A stretch of 64,000 bases of DNA from CAVTWS01 sp963738445 (lineage in GTDB: Bacteria > Actinomycetota > Acidimicrobiia > Acidimicrobiales > SHLQ01): assembly GCA_963738445.1 (NCBI GenBank), contig CAVTWS010000015.1, forward strand, positions 186,001 to 250,000, written 5' to 3'. Positions 35,617 to 44,447 of the stretch are shown piece after piece. The translations under genes were made by a program, and so were the position numbers. The stretch's first letter is position 1. Each line of letters opens with the position of its first letter. The notes beneath the pieces were generated by a model that was given only the letters and a program-made list of their open reading frames with translations, was not told where the DNA came from and did not search any database.

Positions 35617-37193
35617 CAGGCCACCCCTCTCGGCTGAGCCGCCCAGTGCCGCTCGCGCAGCTGGGCCTTGAGGATCTTGCCGCCCGCGTTGCGGGGGATG
35701 GCGTCGACCACATCCAGGCTACGCGGGGCTTTGAAATGGGCCAGGCGAGCGGCGCAGTGTTCGACCAGCACGTCCAACCCGACGTCGGCGCCCGGCCGGG
35801 CCACCACTAAGGCGTGCACGGCCTCACCCCACCGCTCGTGGGGAACGGCGATGACGGCCACATCGGCCACGTCCGGGTGTTCGAGAAGCACCGACTCCAC
35901 CTCTCGGGAGGCCACGTTCTCTCCCCCGGTGACGATCATGTCGCTTCGTCGGTCGCACACCGAAAGGTAACCCGCGGCGTCGACGAAGCCCAGATCGCCG
36001 GTGTGCAGCCAACCACCCCGCAGGGTCGTGGCCGTCTCGTGGGGGCGATTCCAGTACCGGTCCATGAGCTGGGGGCCGCGGGCCACGATCTCCCCCACCG
36101 CTCCGGGGGCCACGGCGCGGTCATCGTCGTCGACGATGCGGATCTCCGTGCCCGGCAGGGGGCGCCCGCACGACGTCAACAACTCGGGCCGACCGGACAT
36201 GGCGGCGCGGTGGTCTGCCTCGGTCAGGTACGTCAGCCCCGCCGACGACTCGGTCTGGCCGAACCCCTGGTAGAAGTCGCAGCCGAACACCTCCATGGCC
36301 CGCCGTAACACCGGTTCGGCGATGGCCGATCCGCCGTAGGCGATCGACTGCAGGTCCGGGTAGTCACGCTCGTCGACACCGGGCACGCCGAGGCAGGCAT
36401 GGATCATTGCCGGCACGAGCGTGGTGAGCGCGATGGCCTCCGCGTGGAGGGCCTCCACCACGCGGCTCGGGTCGAAACCGCGCTGCAACACGAGGCAACC
36501 ACCGCCGATCACGCAGTTGAAGGCGGTGATCACCGCGGCGGCGTGGAACAGCGGTGCCACGATGAGCCACCGGTCGCCCACGTCGACGCCGGTGGCGACC
36601 CCTGCGGTGACCTGGGCGCAATTGGCGAGCACGCTGCGGTGGGTGAGCAGCACACCTTTGGGACGGCCGGTCGTGCCGCTGGTGTACATCTGATACAGCA
36701 CGTCACCAGCATCCAGGCGAGCGGGCGCGGCAGCCGGTGCCTCGGCCAGCCAGTTGTCCCACGCCGTCCATCCATCGGACTCGGCTTCGGGGCCGAGAGC
36801 CACCCGGACCGACAACGCGTCCACGTCGTCGAGCATCGAGCCGATGCTGGCCGCCACCTCGACGTCGGCGATCAAGGCCTTGGCCCCACTGTCGGCCAGC
36901 ATGAACGCCATCTCGACCGGCGCCAGCCGAGGGTTCAACGGGACCGGCACCACCCCGGCCATCGACGCCGCGTAGTAGGCGACGACGTGCTCGACGGAGT
37001 TGGCGCCCACGTACCCGAACCGGTCGCCGGGGCCGAGACCGGTCAGCTGGAGGGCGCCGACCATGCGGTGGGCCAGGTCTCGGGCCTCGCGGTACGTGAC
37101 CGTGCGGGCGCCATCGACCGCGAACACCAGGTCGGGCCTGGTCGTGGCGTGGAATTCGAAGACGTCGTGCAACAGCAACGACACGCGGATCAC
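35616..37193 (-). CDS. Acyl-CoA synthetase (AMP-binding family)
   Basis: The protein of about 525 residues is an ANL-family adenylating enzyme with the P-loop YTSGTTGRPKG, FGQTESSAG, the hinge region LHTGDLGFVDAAGYL and the C-terminal catalytic Lys in PRNAGGKILKAQL. It should activate a carboxylic acid as a CoA thioester. GTG at 37193 or 37184 are both plausible starts. It is the first gene of the minus-strand operon that runs to 29590, which suggests the pathway begins with or depends on a CoA-bound substrate. Confidence 0.9.
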   Translation of the reverse strand: MIRVSLLLHDVFEFHATTRPDLVFAVDGARTVTYREARDLAHRMVGALQLTGLGPGDRFGYVGANSVEHVVAYYAASMAGVVPVPLNPRLAPVEMAFMLADSGAKALIADVEVAASIGSMLDDVDALSVRVALGPEAESDGWTAWDNWLAEAPAAAPARLDAGDVLYQMYTSGTTGRPKGVLLTHRSVLANCAQVTAGVATGVDVGDRWLIVAPLFHAAAVITAFNCVIGGGCLVLQRGFDPSRVVEALHAEAIALTTLVPAMIHACLGVPGVDERDYPDLQSIAYGGSAIAEPVLRRAMEVFGCDFYQGFGQTESSAGLTYLTEADHRAAMSGRPELLTSCGRPLPGTEIRIVDDDDRAVAPGAVGEIVARGPQLMDRYWNRPHETATTLRGGWLHTGDLGFVDAAGYLSVCDRRSDMIVTGGENVASREVESVLLEHPDVADVAVIAVPHERWGEAVHALVVARPGADVGLDVLVEHCAARLAHFKAPRSLDVVDAIPRNAGGKILKAQLRERHWAAQPRGVA

Positions 37194-37389
37194 CCCGATC
37201 GACGCGCGACGGTACCGCCTGGACCCGCCACGCCGCCATGTGACGGCCGGCGCCGGGGTCCTCACGCCCGGTGATTCGATCGGAAGGAGAGGCGGCAACT
37301 GCACAGGCGAGGAGCGCTGAGTACCGGCGGATCGAGGGTCGGGGAGTCGGCGGCTGCCGTCAGGAACCGAAGGCGCCGCACACGATTCG

Positions 37390-37806
37390 GTGTGTCCGTC
37401 GGGAAGTTGGCTGGTGTGCACGGCATCGGGGCCGGCGCTGCTCCTTCAGGAGCTGTACATCCTGCTGCTGGGACGCCATGACCAGCTCGGCCCGGTCTAT
37501 GACCGCCTGCGCGCCCTTGGCATCGACGACCCAAAGCCGGCCGAGGAAACCGTCGAGAAGATCACCGGCGCCCCGAGCATCGGTCGCCAGTGGAGCTACC
37601 GGCAACGACGCAAAGACCTGCTGCTGGCTGTCCTCGATGACCACGCCGACGACCTCGACCGCGCCGCCGATGACCTCGGCCGCTTCTTCGACCACCTCCG
37701 CCAAGTCGGCGTCCGCGGCTTCGTCGCCGAGAACACCCACGACAGCGACTACGTCACCCTCCCCGACCGCCGCGCCACCCGCCGGCCCGACACCGGCCAG
37801 GGGTGA
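37390..37806 (+). CDS. Hypothetical protein in the tRNA-Lys island
   Basis: I do not recognise this protein. From about residue 17 it looks like genuine coding sequence, with LLLQELYILLLGRHDQLGP, then a mostly helical, charged region (RQRRKDLLLAVLDDHADDLDRAADDLGRFF). The first 16 residues look unlike the rest, so the real start may be elsewhere or the gene may be truncated at its 5' end. It lies at the edge of the region between the catabolic operon and tRNA-Lys, which has island features. Confidence 0.4.
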   Translation: MCPSGSWLVCTASGPALLLQELYILLLGRHDQLGPVYDRLRALGIDDPKPAEETVEKITGAPSIGRQWSYRQRRKDLLLAVLDDHADDLDRAADDLGRFFDHLRQVGVRGFVAENTHDSDYVTLPDRRATRRPDTGQG

Positions 37807-37857
37807 GCGGTGGCGATATCTGGTGGCGTGCTGGACTGGATGGGGCACAATGTGGTC

Positions 37858-38223
37858 ATGGTCACGAGCGTCGATGAGATCTACCGCCGGTTGGCGGATC
37901 TGAATGCCGAGCTGCGGCGAGGCGGCGACGATGCCCGCGTCCGGTTTGCGTCGGTGGAGCCGGATCCCGACTTCGTCGACGGGTCGCTGGTGCTGATCAC
38001 GTGGGAGCTGCCCGATCCGGCGCGAGGCCAGGACGTGTGGTCGCTTGACGAACTGGACGGGTACTCCAGGCTGGTTGTCGAACGGCTGGTGGATCTTGCT
38101 TCCACGGAGTGCCTGTTCCGTACCCGGGCTGACCTGGCCGCGACGCTCAGCTCGGCGTCCGCGTCCCTGAGCCTGTCTGATCGGTTCTACCGGTGTCGCT
38201 GGCCGGTGAGCTTCTCGTCGTAG
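37858..38223 (+). CDS. Hypothetical protein, partner of the HEPN-like gene
   Basis: The 121-residue product (ATG giving MVTSVDEIYRRLADLNAEL) has no domain I recognise. Its middle contains SLVLITWELPDPARGQDVW, followed by helical VVERLVDLAS and ADLAATLSSASASLS. It overlaps the HEPN-like gene by 31 bases in the same direction, so the two are translated together. If the HEPN-like protein is a toxin this is the obvious antitoxin candidate, but nothing in its own sequence shows that. An earlier in-frame start at 37810 cannot be excluded. Confidence 0.6.
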   Translation: MVTSVDEIYRRLADLNAELRRGGDDARVRFASVEPDPDFVDGSLVLITWELPDPARGQDVWSLDELDGYSRLVVERLVDLASTECLFRTRADLAATLSSASASLSLSDRFYRCRWPVSFSS

Positions 38224-38693
38224 CGGAGGAGCTGTGCCCCTCGGAGGTGGTTACACCATCGGAGGCGCGACTGCGCAGAAGCATCTCGACCTCGTACTAC
38301 GCCGCGTTTCACGCCTTGTCCGACGAGGTCGCTCGTCCCTACAGCGAGGCGGTTCGGTTGACGGCCCGGCGGATGCTGGAGCACATCTCGGCTCGTGATG
38401 TCGCCGACACGCTGATGCGCGGCACGATGCCCTGGCTCGATGGTCGGCCTCCGTGTCACGAGCTGATCATCGTGTTCGCGTCGGACTTCGATCACCTGCA
38501 ACTCGCTCGTCATCGAGCGGACTACGACCTCGGCTACGCACCGACCCGAGCCGACGCCGTCACGGCAGTCGCCCGTGCTCGACGCGCCATTGATTCCCTG
38601 GCCGAGGCCCACCGCACCTGTCCGGACCAGATCCAGGCCATGTGCGTCGCGATGGTCGCCGCCCACGGCCTCAGGCGGAGAATGAGCCGGTAG
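38193..38693 (+). CDS. HEPN-like (UPF0332-type) protein
   Basis: The 166-residue, helical protein resembles the UPF0332/HEPN group: LRRSISTSYYAAFHALSDEV in the first half and the later HRADYDLGYAPTRADAV, which is a common form of the family's LRxxRxxADYD segment. An Arg-x4-His sequence (RRMLEH) is present, but it is between these segments and not clearly in the position of the catalytic R-x4-6-H of HEPN RNases. It starts with GTG. In other genomes such proteins pair with nucleotidyltransferases or occur in toxin-antitoxin and defence islands. Confidence 0.65.
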   Translation: MSLAGELLVVAEELCPSEVVTPSEARLRRSISTSYYAAFHALSDEVARPYSEAVRLTARRMLEHISARDVADTLMRGTMPWLDGRPPCHELIIVFASDFDHLQLARHRADYDLGYAPTRADAVTAVARARRAIDSLAEAHRTCPDQIQAMCVAMVAAHGLRRRMSR

Positions 38694-38783
38694 CTGCGTC
38701 TTGGTCTCGTCCGGGATCGTTCGGCGAGGCGGCCGTCCGTCAGGTCCTGGAGCGTTCGTCGCAGCACCGGACGCTCCTTACCC

Positions 38784-39674
38784 TCAGGCGCTGGCCGGGT
38801 CATCGGAGAGGGCGGCGCCGACGACGAGGGCGGCGGCTCGGTCGGCTCGGGGGGTGCGGTGGGCGTAGATGGACAAGGTGGTGGTGCCGTTGGCGTGGCC
38901 CAATCGGGCGGCGACGCTGGGGACGGGGACGCCGGCGTCGAGGAGCTGGGTGGCTTGCCAGTGCCTGAGGTCGTGGAGGCGAACCGTTTCGGTGACGCCG
39001 GCTTGACGGCGGACACGGGCCCAGCGGGCGGTCATCGAGTCGGGGCGCCACGGGGTGGCGCCGCTGTCGCTGGTGAACACGTAGCCGTCGTCGTTGGCTG
39101 TGTGGCGGTTGCGGGCGGAGCGCAGGATGGTGACGGTGTCGTCGTCGAGCAGGATCGGCCGGGTGGAGCGCGTCTTGGTGGGCTGGTCGACCCGTATTCC
39201 GGGGAGTGCGACGTGGCTGCGGGCGACGGTCAACGTGGTCCCGTCCGCGCTCAGGTCGCTCCAACGGATGGCGCACGCTTCGCCGCGCCGAATGCCGGTG
39301 GCGGCGACGAGGCGGACGTAGACGCCGAGCAGCGGGTCGATGTCGTGGGCGGCGGCCATGAGCGCTTTGACCTGGTCAGCTGACGGCGGGTGTTGCTCGC
39401 GTTGGGGCATCGACGGCGGCGACGCCAGTTTGGCGACGTTGCGGCCCACGAGCCCCCACCGCTCGGCCTGGTTCAACGCTGCGCGCAGCAGGGCGTGGGC
39501 TTGGCGGACCGTGGCCGGCGCCCGGCCCCGTTTCGTCGCTTCGGTGTAGTAGCGGTCGACCTGGAGCACCGAGAGCTTGGACAGCCGGGTCGATCCGAAC
39601 GCCGGCATCCGTTCGCGTTCGACGTAGCGCCGGTAGCCGTGAGGGTATCTGCGGGTCGGGGTGCTGTCCAGGAA
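38784..39674 (-). pseudogene. 5'-truncated tyrosine recombinase (integrase)
   Basis: This is the C-terminal three quarters of a phage-type integrase. The catalytic domain is intact: Arg in TGIRRGE, the HDLRHW (His-x-x-Arg) box, GHANGTTT and the nucleophile Tyr in LSIYAH. The core-binding domain is present from GYRRYVERERMPAFG onward, but the N-terminal arm-binding domain is missing. Homology begins about 24 bases from the 3' end of tRNA-Lys, and no ATG, GTG or TTG is in frame before the internal Met at 39608. A 274-residue product from that Met would be partial. It looks like the relic of an element once integrated at tRNA-Lys. Confidence 0.8.
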
Positions 39675-39698
39675 AATGGCCTCTGACCTGCGGTGATG

Positions 39699-39775
39699 TG
39701 GTGGGCCGCCTGGGTCTCGAACCCAGCACCTTGGGATTAAAAGTCCCCTGCTCTAACCAGATGAGCTAGCGGCCC
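39699..39775 (-). tRNA. tRNA-Lys (TTT)
   Basis: The minus strand begins GGGCCGCTAGCTCATCTGGT, has the anticodon loop CTTTTAA (anticodon TTT), a T arm with GGGTTCGAGACCC and ends with an encoded CCA. Acceptor arms pair perfectly. Its 3' end faces the truncated integrase and the island at 37.3-39.7 kb, as expected for an integration target. Confidence 0.95.
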
Positions 39776-39816
39776 GGTCGACCACGTCGGTGGCCGTTCG
39801 GCGAGGATAGACGCCC

Positions 39817-41169
39817 ATGCACGACACGCCACCCGCAAACGACCGCCTCGAGGCCGACGCGGGGCTGACTGGGCGTCGGCTCGAGGCCGACGCGGTGCTC
39901 ACAGGTGAGCCGGGCGGCGTCTTCCGTCCCGGGGTCGTCGACATCGATCACCGGGGCCGCATCGCCTACGCGGGCTCGGCCACCACAGCGCCGGGCCGGG
40001 CCGCAGGCTGGTCGACCGAGCGGGTCGGCGGCCTTCTCATGCCCGGGCTGGTGAACGCCCACGCCCATTCGCCGATGACCCTCGTGCGATCCGTGGGCGA
40101 CGGCCTGCCGCTCGATCGCTGGCTGAGCGAGGCGATCTGGCCTCGGGAAGGTCGCATGACCGCCGACGACGTGTGGTGGGGCATGGCGCTCGGCTCCCTC
40201 GAGATGCTGCGAGCCGGCGTCACCACGAGCTGCGAGATGTACCTGTGGGACACCGCCATGATCGACGCCGTGGCCCGCACCGGCGCCCGAATGGTCATCA
40301 CACCCGGAATTCTCGGGTTCCTGCACGGTGCCGATTTCCCGGGCCGGGTGGCCGAGATCGTGGACCTCCACGCCCGCCATCACGACCCGGACGGTTTGGT
40401 CACGGTCGGGTTCGGCCCTCATTCGCCCTACGACCTGCCGCCCGAGCTGGTCCGCGACGTCGCCGAAGAAGCTCGCCGACTCGACACCTTCGTGCACATC
40501 CACCTCGAGGAGACCCAAGCGGAGCGCCAGCAGGTGATGGAGTCGCACGGCACCTCGGCGACGCAGCTGCTCGCCCGACACGGCGTGTTCGACGGCCCGG
40601 TCCTCGCCGCCCATGGCGTCTGGCTCGACGAGTCGGACCGCCGCGTGCTCGGTGACGCCGGGGCATCCGTCGCCCACTGCCCGCAGTCCAACCTGAAGCT
40701 GGGTTCGGGCATGGCCCAGATCGTCGCCCTTCGACACGCAGGGGTGCGGGTGGTGCTCGGCACCGATGGCCCGGCCTCGAACGACAATCTCGACCTCTGG
40801 GACGAGCTACAGCTCGCCCCCATGTTGGCCCGGGGACTCGCCCTCGACCCGTCCGTGCTCGGCGCCTCCGAGGCGTTGGCCATGGCCACCGCCGATGCGG
40901 GCGCGGCGATCGGCCGACCGGACGTGGGCTCGCTCCGGCCAGGCTGCTGGGCGGACATCGTCCGTCTCGATCTCGACCATCCCGCCTTCGTGCCGGCGGT
41001 GGATGCTGCGGATCTCGTCAGTCATGTCGTGTGGGCCGGTGGCGCCCAGCACGTCACCGACGTCTGGGTGGCGGGTCAACCAGTCGTCGTCGCCGGCGAG
41101 GTCGTCGGGATCGACCGGGCCGAGGCCGTCCACGAAGTACGCCGCCGGGGCGCCCGCCTCGCCGGGTGA
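39817..41169 (+). CDS. Amidohydrolase, MTA/SAH deaminase type
   Basis: The 450-residue protein belongs to the amidohydrolase superfamily, in the branch of 5-methylthioadenosine/S-adenosylhomocysteine deaminases and chlorohydrolases. Metal ligands appear in VNAHAHSP, in HIHLEETQAE and in the late VLGTDGPASNDNLDL; SNLKLGSGMA is also typical. The enzyme would deaminate or dechlorinate a heterocycle. The N-terminus carries a 33-bp tandem duplication that repeats RLEADAxLTG, so the original protein was probably about 11 residues shorter. Confidence 0.87.
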   Translation: MHDTPPANDRLEADAGLTGRRLEADAVLTGEPGGVFRPGVVDIDHRGRIAYAGSATTAPGRAAGWSTERVGGLLMPGLVNAHAHSPMTLVRSVGDGLPLDRWLSEAIWPREGRMTADDVWWGMALGSLEMLRAGVTTSCEMYLWDTAMIDAVARTGARMVITPGILGFLHGADFPGRVAEIVDLHARHHDPDGLVTVGFGPHSPYDLPPELVRDVAEEARRLDTFVHIHLEETQAERQQVMESHGTSATQLLARHGVFDGPVLAAHGVWLDESDRRVLGDAGASVAHCPQSNLKLGSGMAQIVALRHAGVRVVLGTDGPASNDNLDLWDELQLAPMLARGLALDPSVLGASEALAMATADAGAAIGRPDVGSLRPGCWADIVRLDLDHPAFVPAVDAADLVSHVVWAGGAQHVTDVWVAGQPVVVAGEVVGIDRAEAVHEVRRRGARLAG

Positions 41170-41189
41170 CGCCCGGTATCGTGACCGGC

Positions 41190-41444
41190 GTGACCGAGCC
41201 GGCTTTCTCTCCCTCCAACGAACGCCTCGACCGGAGCCGCGAGATGAGTCTCCTGGCCCGACTCGAGGCAGACATCGCTCAGGTCGACACCGCCATGACC
41301 CTGGTGGAAAGCGGCGATCTCGACGCCGCCGCGGCCATGGTCGCCCACCTCGCACCGGCGCTCGACGAATCCTCCGGAGAACCGGTCGAGCCAATTGGGG
41401 CGACGGCCGATCCGTCCCCGTCGTTCGATCCCGACCCGACCTGA
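41190..41444 (+). CDS. Small acidic protein, unknown
   Basis: The 84-residue product (GTG giving MTEPAFSPSNERLDRS) is not one I recognise. It is helical in the middle (SLLARLEADIAQVDTAMTLVESGDLDAAAAMVAHL), resembling small coiled-coil or TPR-like proteins, with an acidic Pro-rich tail. It lies between the amidohydrolase and the UbiB-like kinase, 19 bases before the latter, and shows codon use typical of the region. Confidence 0.6.
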   Translation: MTEPAFSPSNERLDRSREMSLLARLEADIAQVDTAMTLVESGDLDAAAAMVAHLAPALDESSGEPVEPIGATADPSPSFDPDPT

Positions 41445-41463
41445 CGGCTGAGGGACAGACGTC

Positions 41464-42915
41464 GTGAGCCGGCGCCGCCGAGCGGTCGTCGCCACGTCCG
41501 CCGCCCTCGTGGTTTCGGTCGCTGCGGCCGGGGAGCGGCTCCACGCGGACGCTGCGCTTCGTCACCGCATCGAGCGCACGCTGCGCATCTGGCGACTGGC
41601 CAGCCGCCGGGCCACGCACTTCGCCGTCGTGCGGGTGCGCGGAATCGCCGCCGACGAGGAGCGGCGCCGCGCCCTCGACGAGCAGTTCGCCATCCGCTCC
41701 GCGGAGGATGTCGCCCGTGAGCTCGGCCAGATGAAGGGTGCGGTGATGAAAGCCGGGCAGATGATCTCCTTCATCGCCGATGGCCTGCCCGAACCGGCCC
41801 AGCAGGCGTTGGCGTCGTTGCAGGCCGACGTTCCCCCGATGGCGCCGTCGCTGGCCGAGGAGGTGGTGGAGCGCGAACTGGGACTGCCGCCTCGGCGCCT
41901 GTTCCTGGACTGGCAGGAGGTACCGGTCGCCGCGGCGTCGATCGGCCAGGTGCACCGAGCGGTGTTGTGGGATGGGCGCGAGGTCGCCGTCAAGGTCCAG
42001 TACCCGGGCGTCGACACCGCCATCGAAGGCGACATGGCGAACGCCGAACGGCTCTTCGCCATGCTGTCGAGCGTCACCCTGAAGAGCCTTGACACCGACT
42101 CGCTCGTCGCCGAGCTGCGGCACCGCATGCGAGACGAGCTCGACTACCGCAAGGAGGCCGTCTGCCAGGCTGAGTTCGCCCAGCGGTACCGGCACCACCC
42201 GTTCGTGCGGGTCCCCGACGTCGTTCCCGAACGGTCGTCTCGACGCGTGCTCACCACCGAGTGGGTCGACGGTTGGCGCTGGCAGCGATTCCTCGACGAG
42301 GGCACGGAGGCGGCCCACCAGCGCGCCGCCGAGGTGCTGTTCCGGTTCGTGCAGGGATCGATCTACGAGCACGGCGTGTTCAACGGCGATCCCCACCCGG
42401 GCAATTACCTCTTCACCCCCGAGGGTTCGGTCACCTTCCTCGACTTCGGGCTGGTCAAGCGCTGGGCACCCGGGGAGCTCGACTCCCTCGAACCGCTGAT
42501 CGACCCGCTCCTCGCCGGCGATGCCGCCGGCGTCGTCGCCCGGATGGTCGAGGTCGGATTCATGGGAGCCGATCACGGACTCGATCCCCAACACCTTTGG
42601 GAGTACGCCAGCCGGCCGTATGTCCCGTACCTCACCGACCGCTTCCGCTTCACGCCTGACTTCACGTCGAAGACGATCGCGTCGCTGCTCGACACCCGGG
42701 GCCCATTCGCCGACGTGATGGCGAAGCTGCAGATGCCGACGTCGTTCGTGGTGCTCGACCGGGTCGTGTGGGGGATGTCGGCGCTGCTCGGGCGACTCCG
42801 GGCCGAGAACTCGTGGCGCGACATCCTGGCCGAGTATCGCTCCGGCGCACCCCCGGCGACCGAGATCGGCGAGGCCGAATGGGCGTGGCGGGGAGGCCCG
42901 GCTCGGCGGGCCTGA
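41464..42915 (+). CDS. ABC1/UbiB-family atypical kinase
   Basis: The 483-residue protein is an ABC1-family kinase-like protein with the characteristic KxGQ motif (KAGQMISF), the Ala-rich loop AAASIGQVH in place of a Gly-rich loop, the ATP Lys in EVAVKVQYPG, the catalytic HGDPHPGN-type loop NGDPHPGNYLF and DFG. Family members support ubiquinone or other lipid metabolism; actinobacteria use menaquinone, so the true role here is unknown. It starts with GTG and is 3' to a small protein gene. Confidence 0.9.
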   Translation: MSRRRRAVVATSAALVVSVAAAGERLHADAALRHRIERTLRIWRLASRRATHFAVVRVRGIAADEERRRALDEQFAIRSAEDVARELGQMKGAVMKAGQMISFIADGLPEPAQQALASLQADVPPMAPSLAEEVVERELGLPPRRLFLDWQEVPVAAASIGQVHRAVLWDGREVAVKVQYPGVDTAIEGDMANAERLFAMLSSVTLKSLDTDSLVAELRHRMRDELDYRKEAVCQAEFAQRYRHHPFVRVPDVVPERSSRRVLTTEWVDGWRWQRFLDEGTEAAHQRAAEVLFRFVQGSIYEHGVFNGDPHPGNYLFTPEGSVTFLDFGLVKRWAPGELDSLEPLIDPLLAGDAAGVVARMVEVGFMGADHGLDPQHLWEYASRPYVPYLTDRFRFTPDFTSKTIASLLDTRGPFADVMAKLQMPTSFVVLDRVVWGMSALLGRLRAENSWRDILAEYRSGAPPATEIGEAEWAWRGGPARRA

Positions 42916-42930
42916 TGTGATAGAGGCCGG

Positions 42931-43470
42931 TCAGGAGGTGGCGAGCGGATGTTCGAGGGCGAGCAGGAACCCGCGGGCACGCTCAGCCAGGGGGTATCGG
43001 TCGACCAGGGCCTGAAAGGCCGGGCCGTGGTTGGCCTCGACGAGGTGGGCGAGCTCGTGGACGAGCACGTAGTCGAGCACCCACTCCGGCGCTGCGGACA
43101 GCCGGCTGGAGATTCGGATCGAGCCATCGGCCGGGGTGCAGGAGCCCCAGCGATGCTGTTGGTCGTGGACCCAGCGGATGGCGGTGGGGTGAGGAAGATC
43201 GTGACGCCGGGAGAGCTGCGCGGCCCGGTCGGCGAGATCGACCGAACCGGCTCGTTGCTTGCGGACCACCTTGGCGACGAGATCGCGGACGTACTCATCG
43301 ACCACCGCCGACGACATGCGGGAGGGCACCCGCACCTCGATGACACCATCCACGAACCGGGCCGACACGGTGCGGTGCCGCTTCTCGCTGCGGATGATCC
43401 GCGTGGGATAGGGCGCAGATCCGTGGAGCGGCAGGATCAGCTGGTCGGGTTGGTCGGGCACGGTGATCAC
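42931..43470 (-). CDS. YgjP/DUF45-type zinc metalloprotease
   Basis: The 179-residue protein matches the YgjP-like metallohydrolase family (DUF45). It has RIIRSEKRHRTVSARF, the metal site HELAHLVEANHG and the WGSC segment (HRWGSCTPADG) typical of the family. It is a cytoplasmic protein with no membrane part. The 3' end of the convergent UbiB-like gene is 15 bases away. It overlaps the phosphatase gene by four bases. Confidence 0.88.
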   Translation of the reverse strand: MITVPDQPDQLILPLHGSAPYPTRIIRSEKRHRTVSARFVDGVIEVRVPSRMSSAVVDEYVRDLVAKVVRKQRAGSVDLADRAAQLSRRHDLPHPTAIRWVHDQQHRWGSCTPADGSIRISSRLSAAPEWVLDYVLVHELAHLVEANHGPAFQALVDRYPLAERARGFLLALEHPLATS

Positions 43471-44081
43471 AGGAGGTCCGGGATGGGGGTGGCGACAGCA
43501 GCGGGGTCGGCGAGGGTCACGCGTTCACCGAGCCGGAGCTCGGAACCCGAGACGTGAACCCAACGCCCTTCCAGGTTCGCGATGCGATCGAAGGTGGAGC
43601 CGAGGAGCTGCTCCAGAACGTAGATGACGCCGCCATGGCAGACAGCCAGCGACGACTCGTCCGCTTCACTGGCCGCGGCGACACCTCGTACGGCCCGCAC
43701 CACCCGCTCGAGCAGCGTGTGGTCGGGTTCGTAGCCGGGGGGCCGATCGCCCGACGCCAGATATCCCGGCCACTGGGCCTCGATCTCGGACCGGGTGAGG
43801 CCGGACCACTCGCCCGCACCCCGCTCGATCAGATCGGGACACGGGATGACCGGACCCACGTCGATGAAGGAGGAGATGATCTCGGCGGTGTGGACGGCTC
43901 GCTGGAGAGTCGACGAGTAGATGCGCTCGACGGGTGGCACGGCCGCCGCGGCGGTGACCGCTTGAGCCTCTCCGAGCGGGGACAGGGGAGGGTCGGCCTG
44001 ACCCTGCCACCGGCCATCGGCGTTCCACACGGATTGGCCGTGGCGCACGAGCAGGATGTGGGCGTCGGTTGACGGAGGCAC
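43467..44081 (-). CDS. Histidine phosphatase superfamily protein
   Basis: The 204-residue protein has the phosphohistidine motif LVRHGQSVWN, RWQGQADPPLSPLGEAQA and the second catalytic His in AVCHGGVIY, so it is a member of the phosphoglycerate mutase-like histidine phosphatases. The probable substrate is a small phosphorylated metabolite; the cofactor-dependent mutase reaction is unlikely because the protein is shorter than true mutases. It is divergent from the MoaD-like gene. Confidence 0.9.
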   Translation of the reverse strand: MPPSTDAHILLVRHGQSVWNADGRWQGQADPPLSPLGEAQAVTAAAAVPPVERIYSSTLQRAVHTAEIISSFIDVGPVIPCPDLIERGAGEWSGLTRSEIEAQWPGYLASGDRPPGYEPDHTLLERVVRAVRGVAAASEADESSLAVCHGGVIYVLEQLLGSTFDRIANLEGRWVHVSGSELRLGERVTLADPAAVATPIPDLL

Positions 44082-44157
44082 GAGACCAGACGTTACCGGT
44101 CGCCGCTGACACTCTGGGTCGAGGCTGGCGGCGGTTCATGGTCGGTAGGGTGGCGTC

Positions 44158-44394
44158 GTGCCGAACCTCCGCCTCTTCGCCTCCGTCAGGGTTGCCGCCG
44201 GCACCGGTTCTGACACCCTTCCCGGCGCCACGGTGGCCGAAGTCGTGGCGGCGGCGATCGACCGATACGGACCGGAATTCGCCCAGCTGCTGCGACCGTG
44301 CCGCATCTGGGTCAACGGCGAACCGGCCGACCCGGCCGATCCCGTGGCCCCGACCGACGAGGTGGCCATCTTGCCCCCGGTCTCAGGCGGATGA
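44158..44394 (+). CDS. MoaD/ThiS-type sulfur-carrier protein
   Basis: This 78-residue protein has the ubiquitin-like fold of MoaD and ends in the diglycine PPVSGG used for thiocarboxylation. The N-terminus is LRLFASVRVAAGT, as in MoaD. It would carry sulfur for molybdopterin synthesis or another pathway. No moaE or E1-like partner is nearby in this window, so the pathway is not settled. It starts with GTG. Confidence 0.85.
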   Translation: MPNLRLFASVRVAAGTGSDTLPGATVAEVVAAAIDRYGPEFAQLLRPCRIWVNGEPADPADPVAPTDEVAILPPVSGG

Positions 44395-44447
44395 ACGAGG
44401 CGCTAGCCTCTGCCCGGGCGAGAGGATGTGTGAGCTGGTGAGGTGCC

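Noticed and set aside
38359..38390. Arg-x4-His in the HEPN-like protein as a catalytic RNase motif
   Set aside because: The position does not clearly match the HEPN active site, so I do not claim RNase activity.
40807..42594. Minus-strand open frame of 595 codons
   Set aside because: It lies opposite the amidohydrolase and the UbiB-like kinase, which both show catalytic motifs; the antisense product has no recognisable features.
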